Part shown: positions 43,805 through 54,130 of the stretch, piece by piece
How positions within the stretch are numbered: the first letter of the stretch is position 1
How the letters are laid out: each line of letters starts with the position of its first letter
Source: Selaginella moellendorffii
Taxonomy: Eukaryota > Streptophyta > Lycopodiopsida > Selaginellales > Selaginellaceae
Assembly: GCF_000143415.4 (NCBI RefSeq)
Contig: NW_003314322.1
Location: 1,004,067 to 1,068,066, forward strand
Reading direction: 5' to 3'
DNA: 64,000 nucleotides
Notes under the pieces: generated by a model
The model's input: only the letters and a program-made list of their open reading frames with translations
Told to the model about the DNA's origin: nothing
Databases searched by the model: none
Program-made: the position numbers and the translations under genes

Positions 43805-44534
43805 TGTAAGCTCCTGAGTTTTGGACTTCCCGGGAGGTCACCCAGCCCAGTACTATTCAAACCCAAGGACGCTTAACCCCAAATATCCCAAGACCCTTAA
43901 CCGATTGGAAAAGGGGGTGCACTCTTGTTCATGGGCCCTTTCCCTCTATATTTGAACCCCAACGGATCGTCTCTCGAGTCGTTCCCTTTGGTTGCTTACA
44001 ATCCACCACGCTTCCCTGCAAGTTCACGCCCTCGTGAATGGAAGCTGAGAGCCGCAGCTCTCCCGAGAGCCTTGCTCTCTTGACACCCTACCCCAACGGA
44101 TCGTCTCTCGAGTCGTTCCCTTTGGTTGCTTACAATCCACCACGCTTCCCTGCAAGTTCACACCCTCGTGAATGGAAGCTGAGAGCCGCAGCTCTCCCGA
44201 GAGCCTTGCTCTCTTGACACCCTACCCCTCGGGTCGAGCCCAGCGGGAGCAAATTGGACCAGGCAGATGTCAATCAACATGTGGTGTGATTCCCTTAACC
44301 AACCAACAGAGTCGGACCCGAGACCGCTCCGATACCAAATGTAAGCTCCTGAGGTTGGACTTCCCGGGAGGTCACCCAGCCCAGTACTATTCACACCTAA
44401 GGACACTTAACCCCAAATATCCCAAGACCCTTAACCGATTGGAAAAGGGGGTGCACTCTTGTTCATGGGCCCTTTCCCTCTATATTTAAACCCAAATGGA
44501 TCGTCTCTCGAGTCATTCCCTTTGGTTGCTTACA
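43805..44534 (-). mobile_element. TRIM (miniature terminal-repeat retrotransposon) nested in LTR C
   Basis: Two terminal repeats of about 195 bases, 43805-44000 and 44340-44534, both start TGTAAGCTCCTGAG and end GGTTGCTTACA. On the minus strand the 3' edge of the LTR is followed by TTTGGTATCGGAGC, a tRNA-iMet primer-binding site with one mismatch to TGGTATCAGAGC. A purine-rich tract (GCAGGGAAGCGTGGTGG) precedes the other LTR. The insertion is flanked by GTGGC at 43800-43804 and 44535-44539, and the uninterrupted site (CACCGTGGCCTTACG) is seen in LTR B. The internal part has no coding capacity and contains a 134-base duplication that repeats the LTR end. Near-identical LTRs indicate a recent insertion. 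Confidence 0.93.
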
Positions 44535-44937
44535 GTGGCCTTACGCAAGCCTCATGGGTACTCTCCCCGCCTTTCGCCTTTAGGTGCTCTAGCCATGGGC
44601 TTAGAGCGAGGTTCCGTTGAGCCACGACAGGTATCCAAGTAGGTAGTGCCACCCACACTTGGACTGGGAGCATCGGCCAGTCAATCTCCCGAGGGAACTA
44701 GAGCTGGCTCTTAAACACTTCACCAAGCTACCCCGCTTGTCAGTCCATGTTCACTCTAGTCTTGGACTTCCCAATGGGCAGCTCATCACCCAACACTGGG
44801 TCCGGCCTTCCTGGGCCAAACTGGCCTTTCCTGGCCAAACTGGCTCCACTACAGTCCTCCCCCTTACTATACTTTTGGAGCTCACCAAACCCCCTAGGGT
44901 CTGGGAGACGAACGCTTTGGGCTTTCACCCTCTCAGA

Positions 44938-45450
44938 CTCGAACTAGGACTCGGACTCGGACTCGAACTTGGACTCGGACTCAGACTCAGACTCGGACTC
45001 GGCCTTGGCCTCGGTCTCGGTCCCGATCTCGGTCTCAGTCTCGGTCTCGGTCCCGGTCTCGGTCTTGGTCTCGGTCTCGACTTCGGACTCCATCTCGGGT
45101 CCATCTCGGACTCCATCTCGGGTCCATCTCGGACTCCATCTCGGACTCCATTTCGGGTCCATCTCAGGTCCACCTCGGACTCCACCTTGGGTCCATCTCG
45201 GACTCCATCTCGGGTCCATCTCGGACTCCATCTCAGACTCCATTTCGGGTCCATCTCGGGTCCACCTCGGACTCCACCTCGGACTCCATCTCGGACTCCA
45301 TCTGGGGTCCATCTCGGACTCCATCTCGAGTCCACCTTGGACTCCACCTCGGACTCCATCTCGGGGTCTTTCTAGAACTCCACTTCGGACTCCAACTCGG
45401 GTCCATCTCAGACTCCATCTCAGGTCCGCCTCGGACTCCATCTCAGACAC
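44938..45450. repeat. LTR-embedded minisatellite, block 4
   Basis: Same modular repeat as blocks 1-3, closest to block 1 in module order (both share GGGTCCACCTCGG-type modules). This supports LTR A and LTR C being the original pair. Confidence 0.9.
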
Positions 45451-45854
45451 TTCCACGTGTCATGTGTTGGTCCTTTCGGGGCCCTTTTCAAAGCCTCGCT
45501 TATGGCTCGCTTCGTGCTCATTCCTCGAGCACTTTGTTGGAAGTTCCACTCCCGCTCTCGACCTTTCATGTCGGAGCTTTTAGTCCAAACGTGTTACGCT
45601 CGTTTGGCTTTCGCTTCAGCCACTACCACGTGGCGCCCTTCCAGCTCCACTTTGGGGCCTAGGGATTTTGTGTCTCACATCTAAGGCCAATACAATTAAT
45701 TTTGCACTTTCTCCAAAAACTTTTGATATCTCTATAAGTTAAGTATATAGGGTTATCACGGAAGAAGTGTAACTATGAGTTAAAATAACACATTGATGCT
45801 ACCAAATGATACTTCAAATTGTCATTAAAGCTATTCTAAACTTTTAAACATTCA

Positions 45855-46029
45855 TGTAAGCTCCTTAATTTAGATTCTTCAAAAAGTCATAGATCTAAGT
45901 ATTATTTGAACTCAAGAACATTTAACTTTCACTATCTCAAACTATTTACAAGGGGGTATATTTGTTTCTCACAAGCCTTTTCTTTCTCCATAAATCTCCT
46001 TTAAACTATTCCCTTTTTTGTTGTTTATA
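45855..46029 (-). repeat. C-to-T-decayed TRIM LTR copy
   Basis: Aligned by eye to the TRIM LTR at 43805-44000. TGTAAGCTCCTGAGTTT becomes TGTAAGCTCCTTAATTT, CCCAAGGACGCTTAAC becomes CTCAAGAACATTTAAC, and the GGTTGCTTACA end becomes TTGTTTATA. Most differences are C-to-T or G-to-A. A few small deletions are present. Confidence 0.6.
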
Positions 46030-46899
46030 ATAGACCATAAAGTTATAGTCATCACAGAGTTCATTATCATATAAAACATTCTACAACTAATACATTCATA
46101 GCTCATCCTTCTAAGCTACTTATTCATGGCTGTGCAATATATTCTCTACAAATAACCACTAATAATGTTGAGATAAAACATTCATAAAACCTATATTATA
46201 TTCTGGTACATGCAACCTTAAAGATTCTTAAGCGTAAGAAATATGCTTAAGAACCAATGTCAAAGTTCTATAATCCATCTTAAGTAATAAAGGTATATAT
46301 ATAGAATTTTAAAAATTCCTACATGACAACTAAATACTTCTTATTTTTAGTTGAGTAACTCTTCTTTGCATCATTAAGAGAATGACTAGCATAAATAAAA
46401 AGATACCTATCACACAGAAAGTGATCACCTTACAGAGCATACGGCTAACAACCTCCAGGAAGAAGTTGTGCAGGGAACAAGGGAGTTGATGGCCCAGGCA
46501 CAACACACCTACAAACTTCTCACAGATCTCACCACCACGGGCTCTGGCCCAACCAACTCCCCAATGGAAAATCTTGAAGCGGTCGTCCCACTGGTACAGG
46601 ATGGCAATAGATATAGAGGCACCAAGGAGGGGATACCAAAGCTAAATAGGATCCTTGAGAGCGATTCAAGGCTGCATGGGAATCAACAGGAAGTAGACAA
46701 AGCATTGGAGGGGATACCAGAGCCAAACAGGATCCTTGAGAGCGATTCAAGGCTGCATGGGAATTAACAGGAAGTAGACGAAGCATTAGAGGCAATGAGG
46801 CATAACACCCAAGCTCAATAGTTTTGACCCAGATCTTGAATTGGGAGTTGCTTTGGAAGCTATAGTGATGTGAGCAACTTCTTATATTAATAGTTAGCA
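46030..46899. other. Mixed AT-rich and GC-normal spacer with a 100-residue ORF
   Basis: Bases 46440-46800 are less AT-rich and contain an open frame (46468-46767, plus) of unknown family. It is partly built from two direct repeats of about 90 bases (shared GATCCTTGAGAGCGATTC and CTGCATGGGAAT). Nothing in it was recognised, and it may be non-coding repeat. Confidence 0.3.
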
Positions 46900-47560
46900 T
46901 TAATTGAAATTTATATTAGAAGCATCCATGCAAAAGATAAAGCCACTAAAGAACTTATGATAGTGCTGAATTAATGTAAAAGTCAAGATCTTTTTCATTT
47001 CCTCAAAAGCCCTTTGGCATTTCTAAAACCAAACAAATTTTATATTTTGCCAAAGAAAATTGTATAAGAGAGAAACAATCTAAGAAAATTATGATATAAA
47101 ATAAATTATAATTGATGTAGCTTTATAATATTTTGATGAGTTAGAAATAGTTTATATCTTTTGAAGATCTAAATACACTTTATCTCTAGCATAAAACCCA
47201 AGTACTTTAAAGAGTCCTTCCTAAATTTGTAATTAGGACATTTGAGATGTTTCTAAAGCCACTCAAACACTTGCTTAACCTGATCTATGCCATCATTCAT
47301 GTGGATCAGCAATTAATCTAAATAACACACATCTAAACTCTCTACAAACCATAAAACACATGATTTACCCAAATCAAATATTTCTTTCATACATTTTGTC
47401 ATTTTGTTCCTTTTCCTAATGAGATTGCTAGTGAAGGTCTATTTTGATAAAATGTGCATAATCTACACATACACATAGTAATTTAATAGGACCAAATAAC
47501 TTCAGAAACTAAGCTAAAACCTTCTTAACATTGCTCTCTTATTTCACTTGCATATTATTG
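46900..47560 (-). pseudogene. Decayed Ty3/gypsy reverse transcriptase fragment
   Basis: On the minus strand the translation keeps the RT thumb/connection pattern despite stops and AT drift. Pieces such as QVFEWL, NYKFRKDSLKYLGFML and FRNAKGLLRK correspond to the gypsy H-L-x-x-V-F, K-C-x-F...Y-L-G-x-x-I and C-Q-x-A-F-E-x-L-K motifs in the right order and spacing. Confidence 0.62.
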
Positions 47561-49436
47561 TTGTTGACAAATCATGAAAAAACTATTATAAATCTCAAAC
47601 TCTATGAGATTGTAACACACTTTATTTTGCATTTTTTAATCCAATTTAAAAAGGGGTTTTGTTTTTCACATTTTAATCCAACTTGAAAAAGGGACAACTG
47701 TTTGATAAAAGAGCCTTTAATGGCTATTTTACCCCTATTTATCCCCCAAAAATTCAAGGATTTGTGATTACAATTTTCATAGCATCTTAATAATGGTTTG
47801 CAAAATTTACACTATGTGCTCTACTTTGATATTTGACATAATATGTTGCAATATGGCTTAACCTTAACACACAAAACCATACCCATACATATGCCACTAC
47901 ACATGTTTGTGCATGGAGGCATAATAATAACTATAATGGTTGTGATTGTGAATGGAGGCACAATAAATTCCAATGCTTGCTAGTTGCTCTTCTAACTATG
48001 GAGGAGGACCATCTTCACCCTATAACATCACACTTACAAGATAATCAAAGGATTTGAGGAAAGCTAAAGTAATTTAGGATTATTAAAGATCTATACTTAT
48101 ACAACTAATGTCTAGATTGTGTTGACTTGGCAATTAGTGTAGTTAATTTGGTTATTATTAAATCAGATTAATAATTTTTAATTATTAGATAATTAAAATA
48201 TTAGATCTAGAGGGGCATCAAACAAGTCATATTAAGTACTCTCCTTTTTTAGCATCCCTTTGACTCTGATATGTAGTAAAAGGTATCCTCTGTAAGAGCA
48301 TAATTGTAGTAACCTCTTTCAACATTTTAAATCGCAAGACAGGTTGTATTTTCCCTATTTAAAAGAATGTTATATGAAAATGGTTTATACTAATCCAAAG
48401 TTAGTGTTACAAATTGTATATAGATATAAAAATGAATTTTTTTAATTTGAAAATGATAAATGATAAAAATGAGATTTGTGTTTTTCCAATATTCCAACTA
48501 GTAGTTTATTGCATTTTGTATTTGTGTGATATGCTATAATAGTTTTACTTTATAGTTATATCATTGTTTACTTTTTGCTGATCCCCTGGTCTTGTGCCCA
48601 AATTCCACTTGGGACATCCAACAAGTGTTTTCTTGCTTGTGTGAGAGAGTATACATTCATTTTGTCCAACCAGGACTCCTGATGGAGCTTTTATCATTTT
48701 TGTGTTTTACACTTAAATGCAGGGACTTTCTTACTTGGCTTCTCCATCCCGTGGCAGTCTGAAATCACGGGCCATGGTGTGGTGGGATCTTGCTATTGTA
48801 AATTTCCTGCAGAATTCCTCCACCCCCGTCAGCTCGTGTTATCTATAAATCTATCCAAAGTTCCACTCACCCTCGTCAGCATGTGGTCATTTTCTTCTTT
48901 GTGAGTAGGTAATGAAGTTTGGCAAAGGGAAGGTAGAGATTGCTGCTTTTGCAGCTGTGGTTACTCTAAATCTTTCAATGCTCTCAATGAAGCCTCATAA
49001 AATATGGGTACAAGGGATCCACTTGATGATGAATCAACTTTCCAGTTCCAAGCAACGAATCAATTTAATTTTGTTTACAGTCCACTTGTACCCGCTTAGG
49101 AAGCACGGACATTCCAAGCACCAACCCAGCTTTGCTCTAGAATGCATTATTGCCAAGTTCGCTTTCTTGTCACGAGGCTTAAAAGTACAAATAATTGGAG
49201 TGATAACTAGGTTCAAATCCTATACGTGATTCGCCTGGCCAAGGATATCCGAGGAGACTTAATCGAGATTACATTAGATAGAATCAAATATTCAAGATAT
49301 ACTTGTCTCAAAAGTCTTGCGTTGCTTTAGAGGTGGCTTAAAGTTTGGTGATTTGTCGAGTATTTAAAGGCCTAGATGTCCCTCAGATTAATAACTCACA
49401 CTATCCAAGCAATATTAGAAGATTAAATCGAAGAAA

Positions 49437-50049
49437 ATGGCAAAATCAAGCATAGCATTCATTCTCCCACTTGCATGCCTCCTGCTTGCGAGTGCTGTTC
49501 ATGTTTCAGCTTTAGACAATGATGTTAGTGGAGACCTCTCTGGTATGGTATATAACCTGGTCTAAACTTTTGTTTGACTCTTTGTCCATGTAAATGTTTT
49601 TGCAAGGCACTATGAGATCTCTAAAGACGGTGCTTCCTACAAATGGAACTTCATCAAACATTGGTGTCCCATTGGATCTAGTTGACAAAGTACTTGGAAT
49701 TGTCACTCAAGTTATAGCTAGTTTAAAGGCCCTCGTCCTCAAAGTTCCCTTGCTATGTGTCATCCTTTATCCAGTGATTATCATCCTTGAGATCATTGTG
49801 ATCTACATCCCTGGTGGCTACCCTTGCCCGATTATCATTGGCGTCATCTGCAAGTATCTGGGCAATGCCATTCCTGTGTGGACTCCAATCAAGTTCATCA
49901 AAGTTGATCTAACGGTTATCTTGAGCCTCACTGCAACTATCAAGCTTCTGCAGAGTGTGATTATCCTTGTTACTCCAAACAGTTGCATTTTCCTTGTGCT
50001 GAGTGCAGTGGTTAGTATCCTTAAGTCGGTGCTTGCATTACTCTATTAA
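49437..50049 (+). CDS. Small secreted hydrophobic protein, unknown family, copy 1 (2 exons)
   Basis: Exons 49437-49542 and 49607-50049 (64-base intron, GTATGG donor, TTTTGCAAG acceptor) give 182 residues. Residues 1-25 are a clear signal peptide (MAKSSIAFILPLACLLLASA). The mature part is dominated by Ile/Val/Leu stretches (VPLLCVILYPVIIILEIIVIYIPGG) with four well-spaced cysteines, two Pro-Gly turns and few charges, suggesting beta-strands or a hydrophobic wall/surface protein rather than a helical transporter. No known family was recognised. The second copy at 59379-59991 keeps frame, splice sites and length, which argues that it is a real gene under selection. Confidence 0.68.
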
Positions 50050-50152
50050 GCTGTAATAGCAGACAAAATGCAAAATGTTTAGAATAAACAATCAAATAAA
50101 ACTATACTAATATTATTGATCATTGGAGTTATTTTAGAGTTGGATTTCAGGA

Positions 50153-50512
50153 ATCTCACACTTTCAGCCTTAAAAACATTAAACTTGAGCGTGCTCTTAT
50201 TCACGTCCATGGAGCGTGCCGATGTCGATCGACTCCAGCTCTCGCTCCTTAAGCTGCAAGCCCTTCATCACACAGAATTTCCTTGAGCGCCTTTGTTCGA
50301 TCGAACTGACAATGCCTGTGAGATAGGCATCTGAGGCCGCAGCTGCTCGCCACAAGAAACTCCACTTCTTCAACCTCATGCTGCTCATGGGATTTTCCCA
50401 GCACCTCCACCCATCGTCGTTTTCGTCGTCGCTCGCCCACATTGCAATCGCCACTCCTAGAAAAGCGGGAGTCGAACATCCACGTCCATCCACGGACATC
50501 CACGTGCCGCCA
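50153..50512 (-). repeat. Module inverted between the two segmental-duplication copies
   Basis: The reverse complement matches 60080-60475, from GGCACGTGGATGTCCG at one end to AAGGCTGAAAGT at the other. The flanks (ACTAATATTATTGA on the left, ATTAGCAAATTTGCTAAT on the right) stay in the same order in both copies. It holds an open frame of about 100 residues (WSFLWRAAAASDAYLTGIVSS) of unknown family that is also open in the other copy. Confidence 0.75.
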
Positions 50513-50719
50513 TTAGCAAATTTGCTAATTTATACTTAATTAACACTATACCAAACGTTCACTATCAATTTTAATAATGTACGTATATAATAAAATGAAT
50601 ACTGATCAAATCTCCAGCTCGTCCACCTTGCCGCTGCCGTCCTTTGTAGCTTCACGCGTGTGACTTTTGATGAATATGAATCCGCTCGTAGATGAATATT
50701 TGGACCCTTCTTATCCGGC

Positions 50720-53065
50720 CGCCTCCTGTATAGTCTTGAGCTTATCATGATCCTCCCACAGCCCCGCGCTCCGGTAGATGCTCGCCATCAGAACGTACGC
50801 AGCCGAGTCTTTCTCGTCGATCTTCGTCAGTGCCTCGAACGCAATCTACCGGCAGGCCCCGAGGACGCTCCTCCAAACCACAGATCCACCAAGCTGCTGT
50901 AGTGATGAATCCCGCAAACAATGCCAGAGTTCGGGTCCATTGCCTGGAAAAACTCCCTGCCTCGTTCAACCAGGCCGCCGTGGCTGCAGGCAGTGATGAC
51001 CGAGACAAACGTGATCGCGTTTGCTCGCACGCCATCTTCTCGCATCTCGCGAAAGGCTTCGAACACGCGCCCTGTTGGCCGAATCCTGTTATCAGTGCAT
51101 TTCTCGGACTGCCAGAGATCCAAACAAGTGCTCGGCCGCACTCATAACCCCGCACCTCCCGTAGAAGTTTACCATGCACGTCCCCACAACATGGTCGTCT
51201 TCCAGCCCACGCCTGTAAACCTCAGTCTGGATTTTCCTTCCAGCTTCACTGGACCCAACGTTCCCACAGGCCGTAAGTCCCGCTACAAGAGTCCGAGAGT
51301 TTGGAGCACAGTCCATGCTCTCCAAGAGTTCCAGCCCGAGCTCACTCTCACCGTTGTTTACATATCCCTGTATCAAACTCGTCCAAACGACAACGTCCCG
51401 GCTAGGCATGCGTTTGAAAACTGCTCGAGCTTTGACCATATCTCCATACTTGGCATACATGTCCACCAAGCTGCTCCCGACAAATCTGTGCTCACAGCAT
51501 CCAAACTTCGCGGCGAGAGAATGAATCTCCATCCCCTTTTCTAGGCTCTGGATTCGCAGTAGCTTTCCATCTTCTCGCGGAACAGGTTGTTCGGACGCTG
51601 AAAGGTGGACGCAGATCATGAGCGCAGCAATAAACGCTCTCTCGTCCGGATCGTTCTCCCGAGCCATGCCGAAGACCAGCTCCAAGGCCAGCTTGCTGTC
51701 TCCACTTCCAGCAGATCCCTGGATCATTGCGTTCCACGAAACCACGTCTCCGCCAGCCATGCCATCGAAGACCTTGCGAGCTTCCTCTAGCTTCCCATAC
51801 TTCGCGTACATATCGATCAGTGTGTTCCCCACGAACACATCCTCACAGCACCTGTTGTTTGAAGCTTCACCGTGGATAGCCAGCCCAGTTTCCAAGCTCT
51901 TTCTCTTCACGAGTTTCCCGTCGACATCCACCACTTCCTCTCGCATTGCCGAGCTCGCACAGGCGGCAAGCGCAGCAACATACGTTCGAGAGTTTGGACA
52001 GCACCCGGATAGCTTCATATCTTCGAAGAACACGAGAGCCAGCTCGCTTTCCCCGTTGTCCACAAAGCCTTGTATCAAGCTCGTCCAGAGCACGACATCA
52101 CGGCGAGGCATGCTCTCGAAAACCATCCGCGCGTCGACCATGCTCCCACACTTTGAGTACATGTCCACGAGGCTGCTCCCCACGAAAAGATCTCCACAGC
52201 AGTGGCTTTTCACAGCTCCATCGTGAACAGCGAGCCCCTTCTCCAGGCTCTTCGTCTTCACCATCTTTCCATCTCCTTGAGTGGCCTCCTCTTTCACTGC
52301 TAGATTCGCACAGGCCATGGCAGCAGCAACGAAAGTCCGAGAGTTTGGCGAGCAGTTCATCTTCCCATAGAACTCGAGAGCGACCTCGCTTTCTCCATTC
52401 TCTACGTAGCCCAGTATCAAAGCGTTCCAGGAGACCACGTCTCGTCGTGGCATCTCATCGAAGACCGATCGAGCATCGAGCATGCTGCCGCACTTGGAGT
52501 ACATATCGATCAGCGAGCTCGAGAGGAAAACGTCTTCGCTGCAAGATGGTACTATCTGCTTGGCTTGCAAATGGATGCCTCTGCCGGTCTCGAGACTAGC
52601 CTCCTTGACGAGCTTCCCATCGACCAAAACAGCGACCTCCTTCGCCGCGAGGCTGCTCGACGCGGCCATGAAGCTCCTGGAGTTTGGCTTGCAGCCCGAC
52701 CGCCTGGCTTGCATCCTCTCGAAGAGATCCAGAGCCACATCGCTCTCGCCATTGTAGCCCAGCATCAAAACGTTCCAGGACATCACGTTTGGGTGAAGAA
52801 TGCTGTCGAACACGCGGCGGGAATCCCTCCATGCTGCCGCATTTTGTGTACATGTCCACCAGCGCATTGACGACATGGATCCCCAGCTGCTTGCTCTCCG
52901 CCGCCTGGGCGTGGATCGCCTTGCCCTTGCGCAAACACATACCTTCAGCGCGGACACCAGCGCGGCCGCCTGCTGATCGGGCTGCGCTGCCGAAGGAGCG
53001 AATGCTGGTGCGGCGCATCGAATCGCTGCCGTCGCCAAGCCACGGAACAAGCGAACTCTTCCCAT
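50720..53065 (-). pseudogene. PLS-type PPR gene with several frameshifts (probable pseudogene)
   Basis: A start at 53065 (MGRVRLFRGLATAAIRCAAP, a targeting-peptide-like start) opens a long frame that ends at 51092. It contains PPR motifs such as DVVSWNALILGYVENGESE separated by unusual inserts with repeated VDGKLVKxxSLE segments. Two opposite single-base shifts (about 52914 and 52828) leave roughly 28 residues out of frame, where another frame reads KGKAIHAQAAESKQLGIHVV. After 51110 the PPR continues only by changing frame more than once (ALITGFGQQG, then RVFEAFREMREDGVRANAITF, then HYSSLVDL). An E-type remnant, AAYVLMASIYRSAGLWEDHD, lies near 50800-50740. The accumulated shifts argue for a pseudogene, although the 5' two thirds could still be translated. 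Confidence 0.78.
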
Positions 53066-53679
53066 CCATCGCAAGAACCCTAAATATTTGCTAGCAACAT
53101 GGAAATTCAACCAAGGCCATCGATTCAAGAATATCGGACGGTTGGAAATGAATCTGGGACCATTTACATTCACCTCGACGCTAATGTTCTTCATCACTTC
53201 ATACACCGTGAAGGCAATCCCCACGCCCGGAAAAAAGGTACTCGAGCAAAATCCCCCTGTACAACCCAGCAATGTGCCTCAGCGAGCTCGCAATCCCCAT
53301 CTCCGATCGCCCTCGAGTTGCATCCTTCTCTTTCCCAAATCGATCGGAAACACCACTGAAAACAGGAGCGATGGCGATCAAACGTAGTCGATCTTAAGAC
53401 TCTTATCTGTTGAGGGCTACTCCACCGGAGATCAAGCTCGTCACCATCCTGCTCACACTCTAGTCCAAGGAGTCCAACTGGTGGACTAGATAGTCATGGT
53501 CCTAAAGGAGATGTACTGTGTTCCGTAAGAACTTCCAAGGCCACATTCTATATTCCAGATCCCGCTACCTTGTGCAGTTTTCTGATCTATCAAATGGTTT
53601 GAATAAGAAGCAGCGGCCACGTCTTTCTCCAATTTGCTGCGGTTTTGTTTTTACTCTGCCTTTTTCACAACATCTTGGT
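53066..53679. other. Upstream region of the PPR pseudogene, no gene seen
   Basis: About 600 bases of balanced composition with only short random ORFs. It would have held the PPR promoter on the minus strand. Nothing else was recognised. Confidence 0.4.
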
Positions 53680-54130
53680 TGCAGTGCCCCAGGAATCCAT
53701 CCGGGATCGTCAACGACACACAGGTTCTTCTCGCTCTCGGAGTGGCATCAACGTGTGGAACGAGACTGTCAATCCAAACGAATGGCCGGGGCTGTCTCGC
53801 CTGGACCTCTCTCATAACAACATCTCCTCGCTGAAGGTGGTTGGCTGCAAGAACATGCAGCGCAAGCTTCTCAACTTCTTTGCAAGAGTTCCTGGAAAAT
53901 CTCTCCAGCCTTGAGAGTTTAGAAATCTTGGATCTCAGTTAGAATATCTTACAGTCCCATAACGACCTTGTTTCCATCAGGTGGAGCTCTCGCACAACGA
54001 ATTCAGCGGCTCCATTCCATGCCTGGACATTTTGTATAGCAGGTTTAGTGGAGATTTACCCAATATTTGAAGCAAGAACGTCTGTGGAACGTCTCAAACA
54101 ATTCCAGACCAGGCTTGTGTTTGTGCGCTG
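53680..54130 (+). pseudogene. Leucine-rich-repeat receptor-type gene fragment
   Basis: Translated pieces in shifting frames carry LRR consensus: WPGLSRLDLSHNNISSLKVV, then SLESLEILDLS, then VELSHNEFSGSIPCLDIL, then FSGDLPNI and a terminal CGT...C cap. This is the C-terminal end of a plant LRR receptor-like protein or kinase ectodomain. Frame changes and in-frame stops show it is broken. No transmembrane or kinase region follows. Confidence 0.7.

Larger units (their letters stand above)
31613..45679 (-). mobile_element. Composite non-coding LTR retrotransposon array (LARD-like), four LTRs and three internal regions
   Basis: LTR copies start on the plus strand with TGTA(A/T)GC(G/A)ACTAATTTTTCC and end with TTTGTGTCTCACA. 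In element orientation (minus) each therefore begins TGTGAG and ends with TACA. Order on the plus strand: LTR A 31613-33380, internal 33381-34284, inverted piece 34285-35766, partial LTR P 35768-36862, internal 36863-38995, LTR B 38996-41079, internal 41080-43200, LTR C 43201-45679. The array is flanked by TCTAA at 31608-31612 and 45680-45684, so it behaves as a single insertion later rearranged by LTR recombination. No gag or pol is present. A tRNA-iMet-like primer-binding site next to LTR B supports the orientation. Confidence 0.85.
43201..45679 (-). repeat. LTR C of the composite element, split by a nested TRIM
   Basis: It starts TGTATGCAACTAATTTTTCC and ends TGTCTCACA before the TCTAA duplication. 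The 730-base TRIM interrupts it at 43805-44534. Without the TRIM it is about 1.75 kb, close to LTR A in length and diagnostic variants. Confidence 0.83.
47990..50610 (+). repeat. Segmental duplication, copy 1
   Basis: It matches 57900-60560 over about 2.5 kb, including TATACTTATACAAC, TCTAGATTGTGTTGACTTG, CCATCCCGTGGCAGTC and the whole secreted-protein gene. Relative to copy 2 it lacks about 75 bases near 48630 and 60 bases near 48965. Its 50153-50512 portion is inverted. Both copies carry the gene described below. Confidence 0.85.

Noticed and set aside
32615-45450. CRISPR-like regularly repeated blocks
   Set aside because: Modules are contiguous, degenerate and without unique spacers, and the host is a plant; this is a minisatellite.
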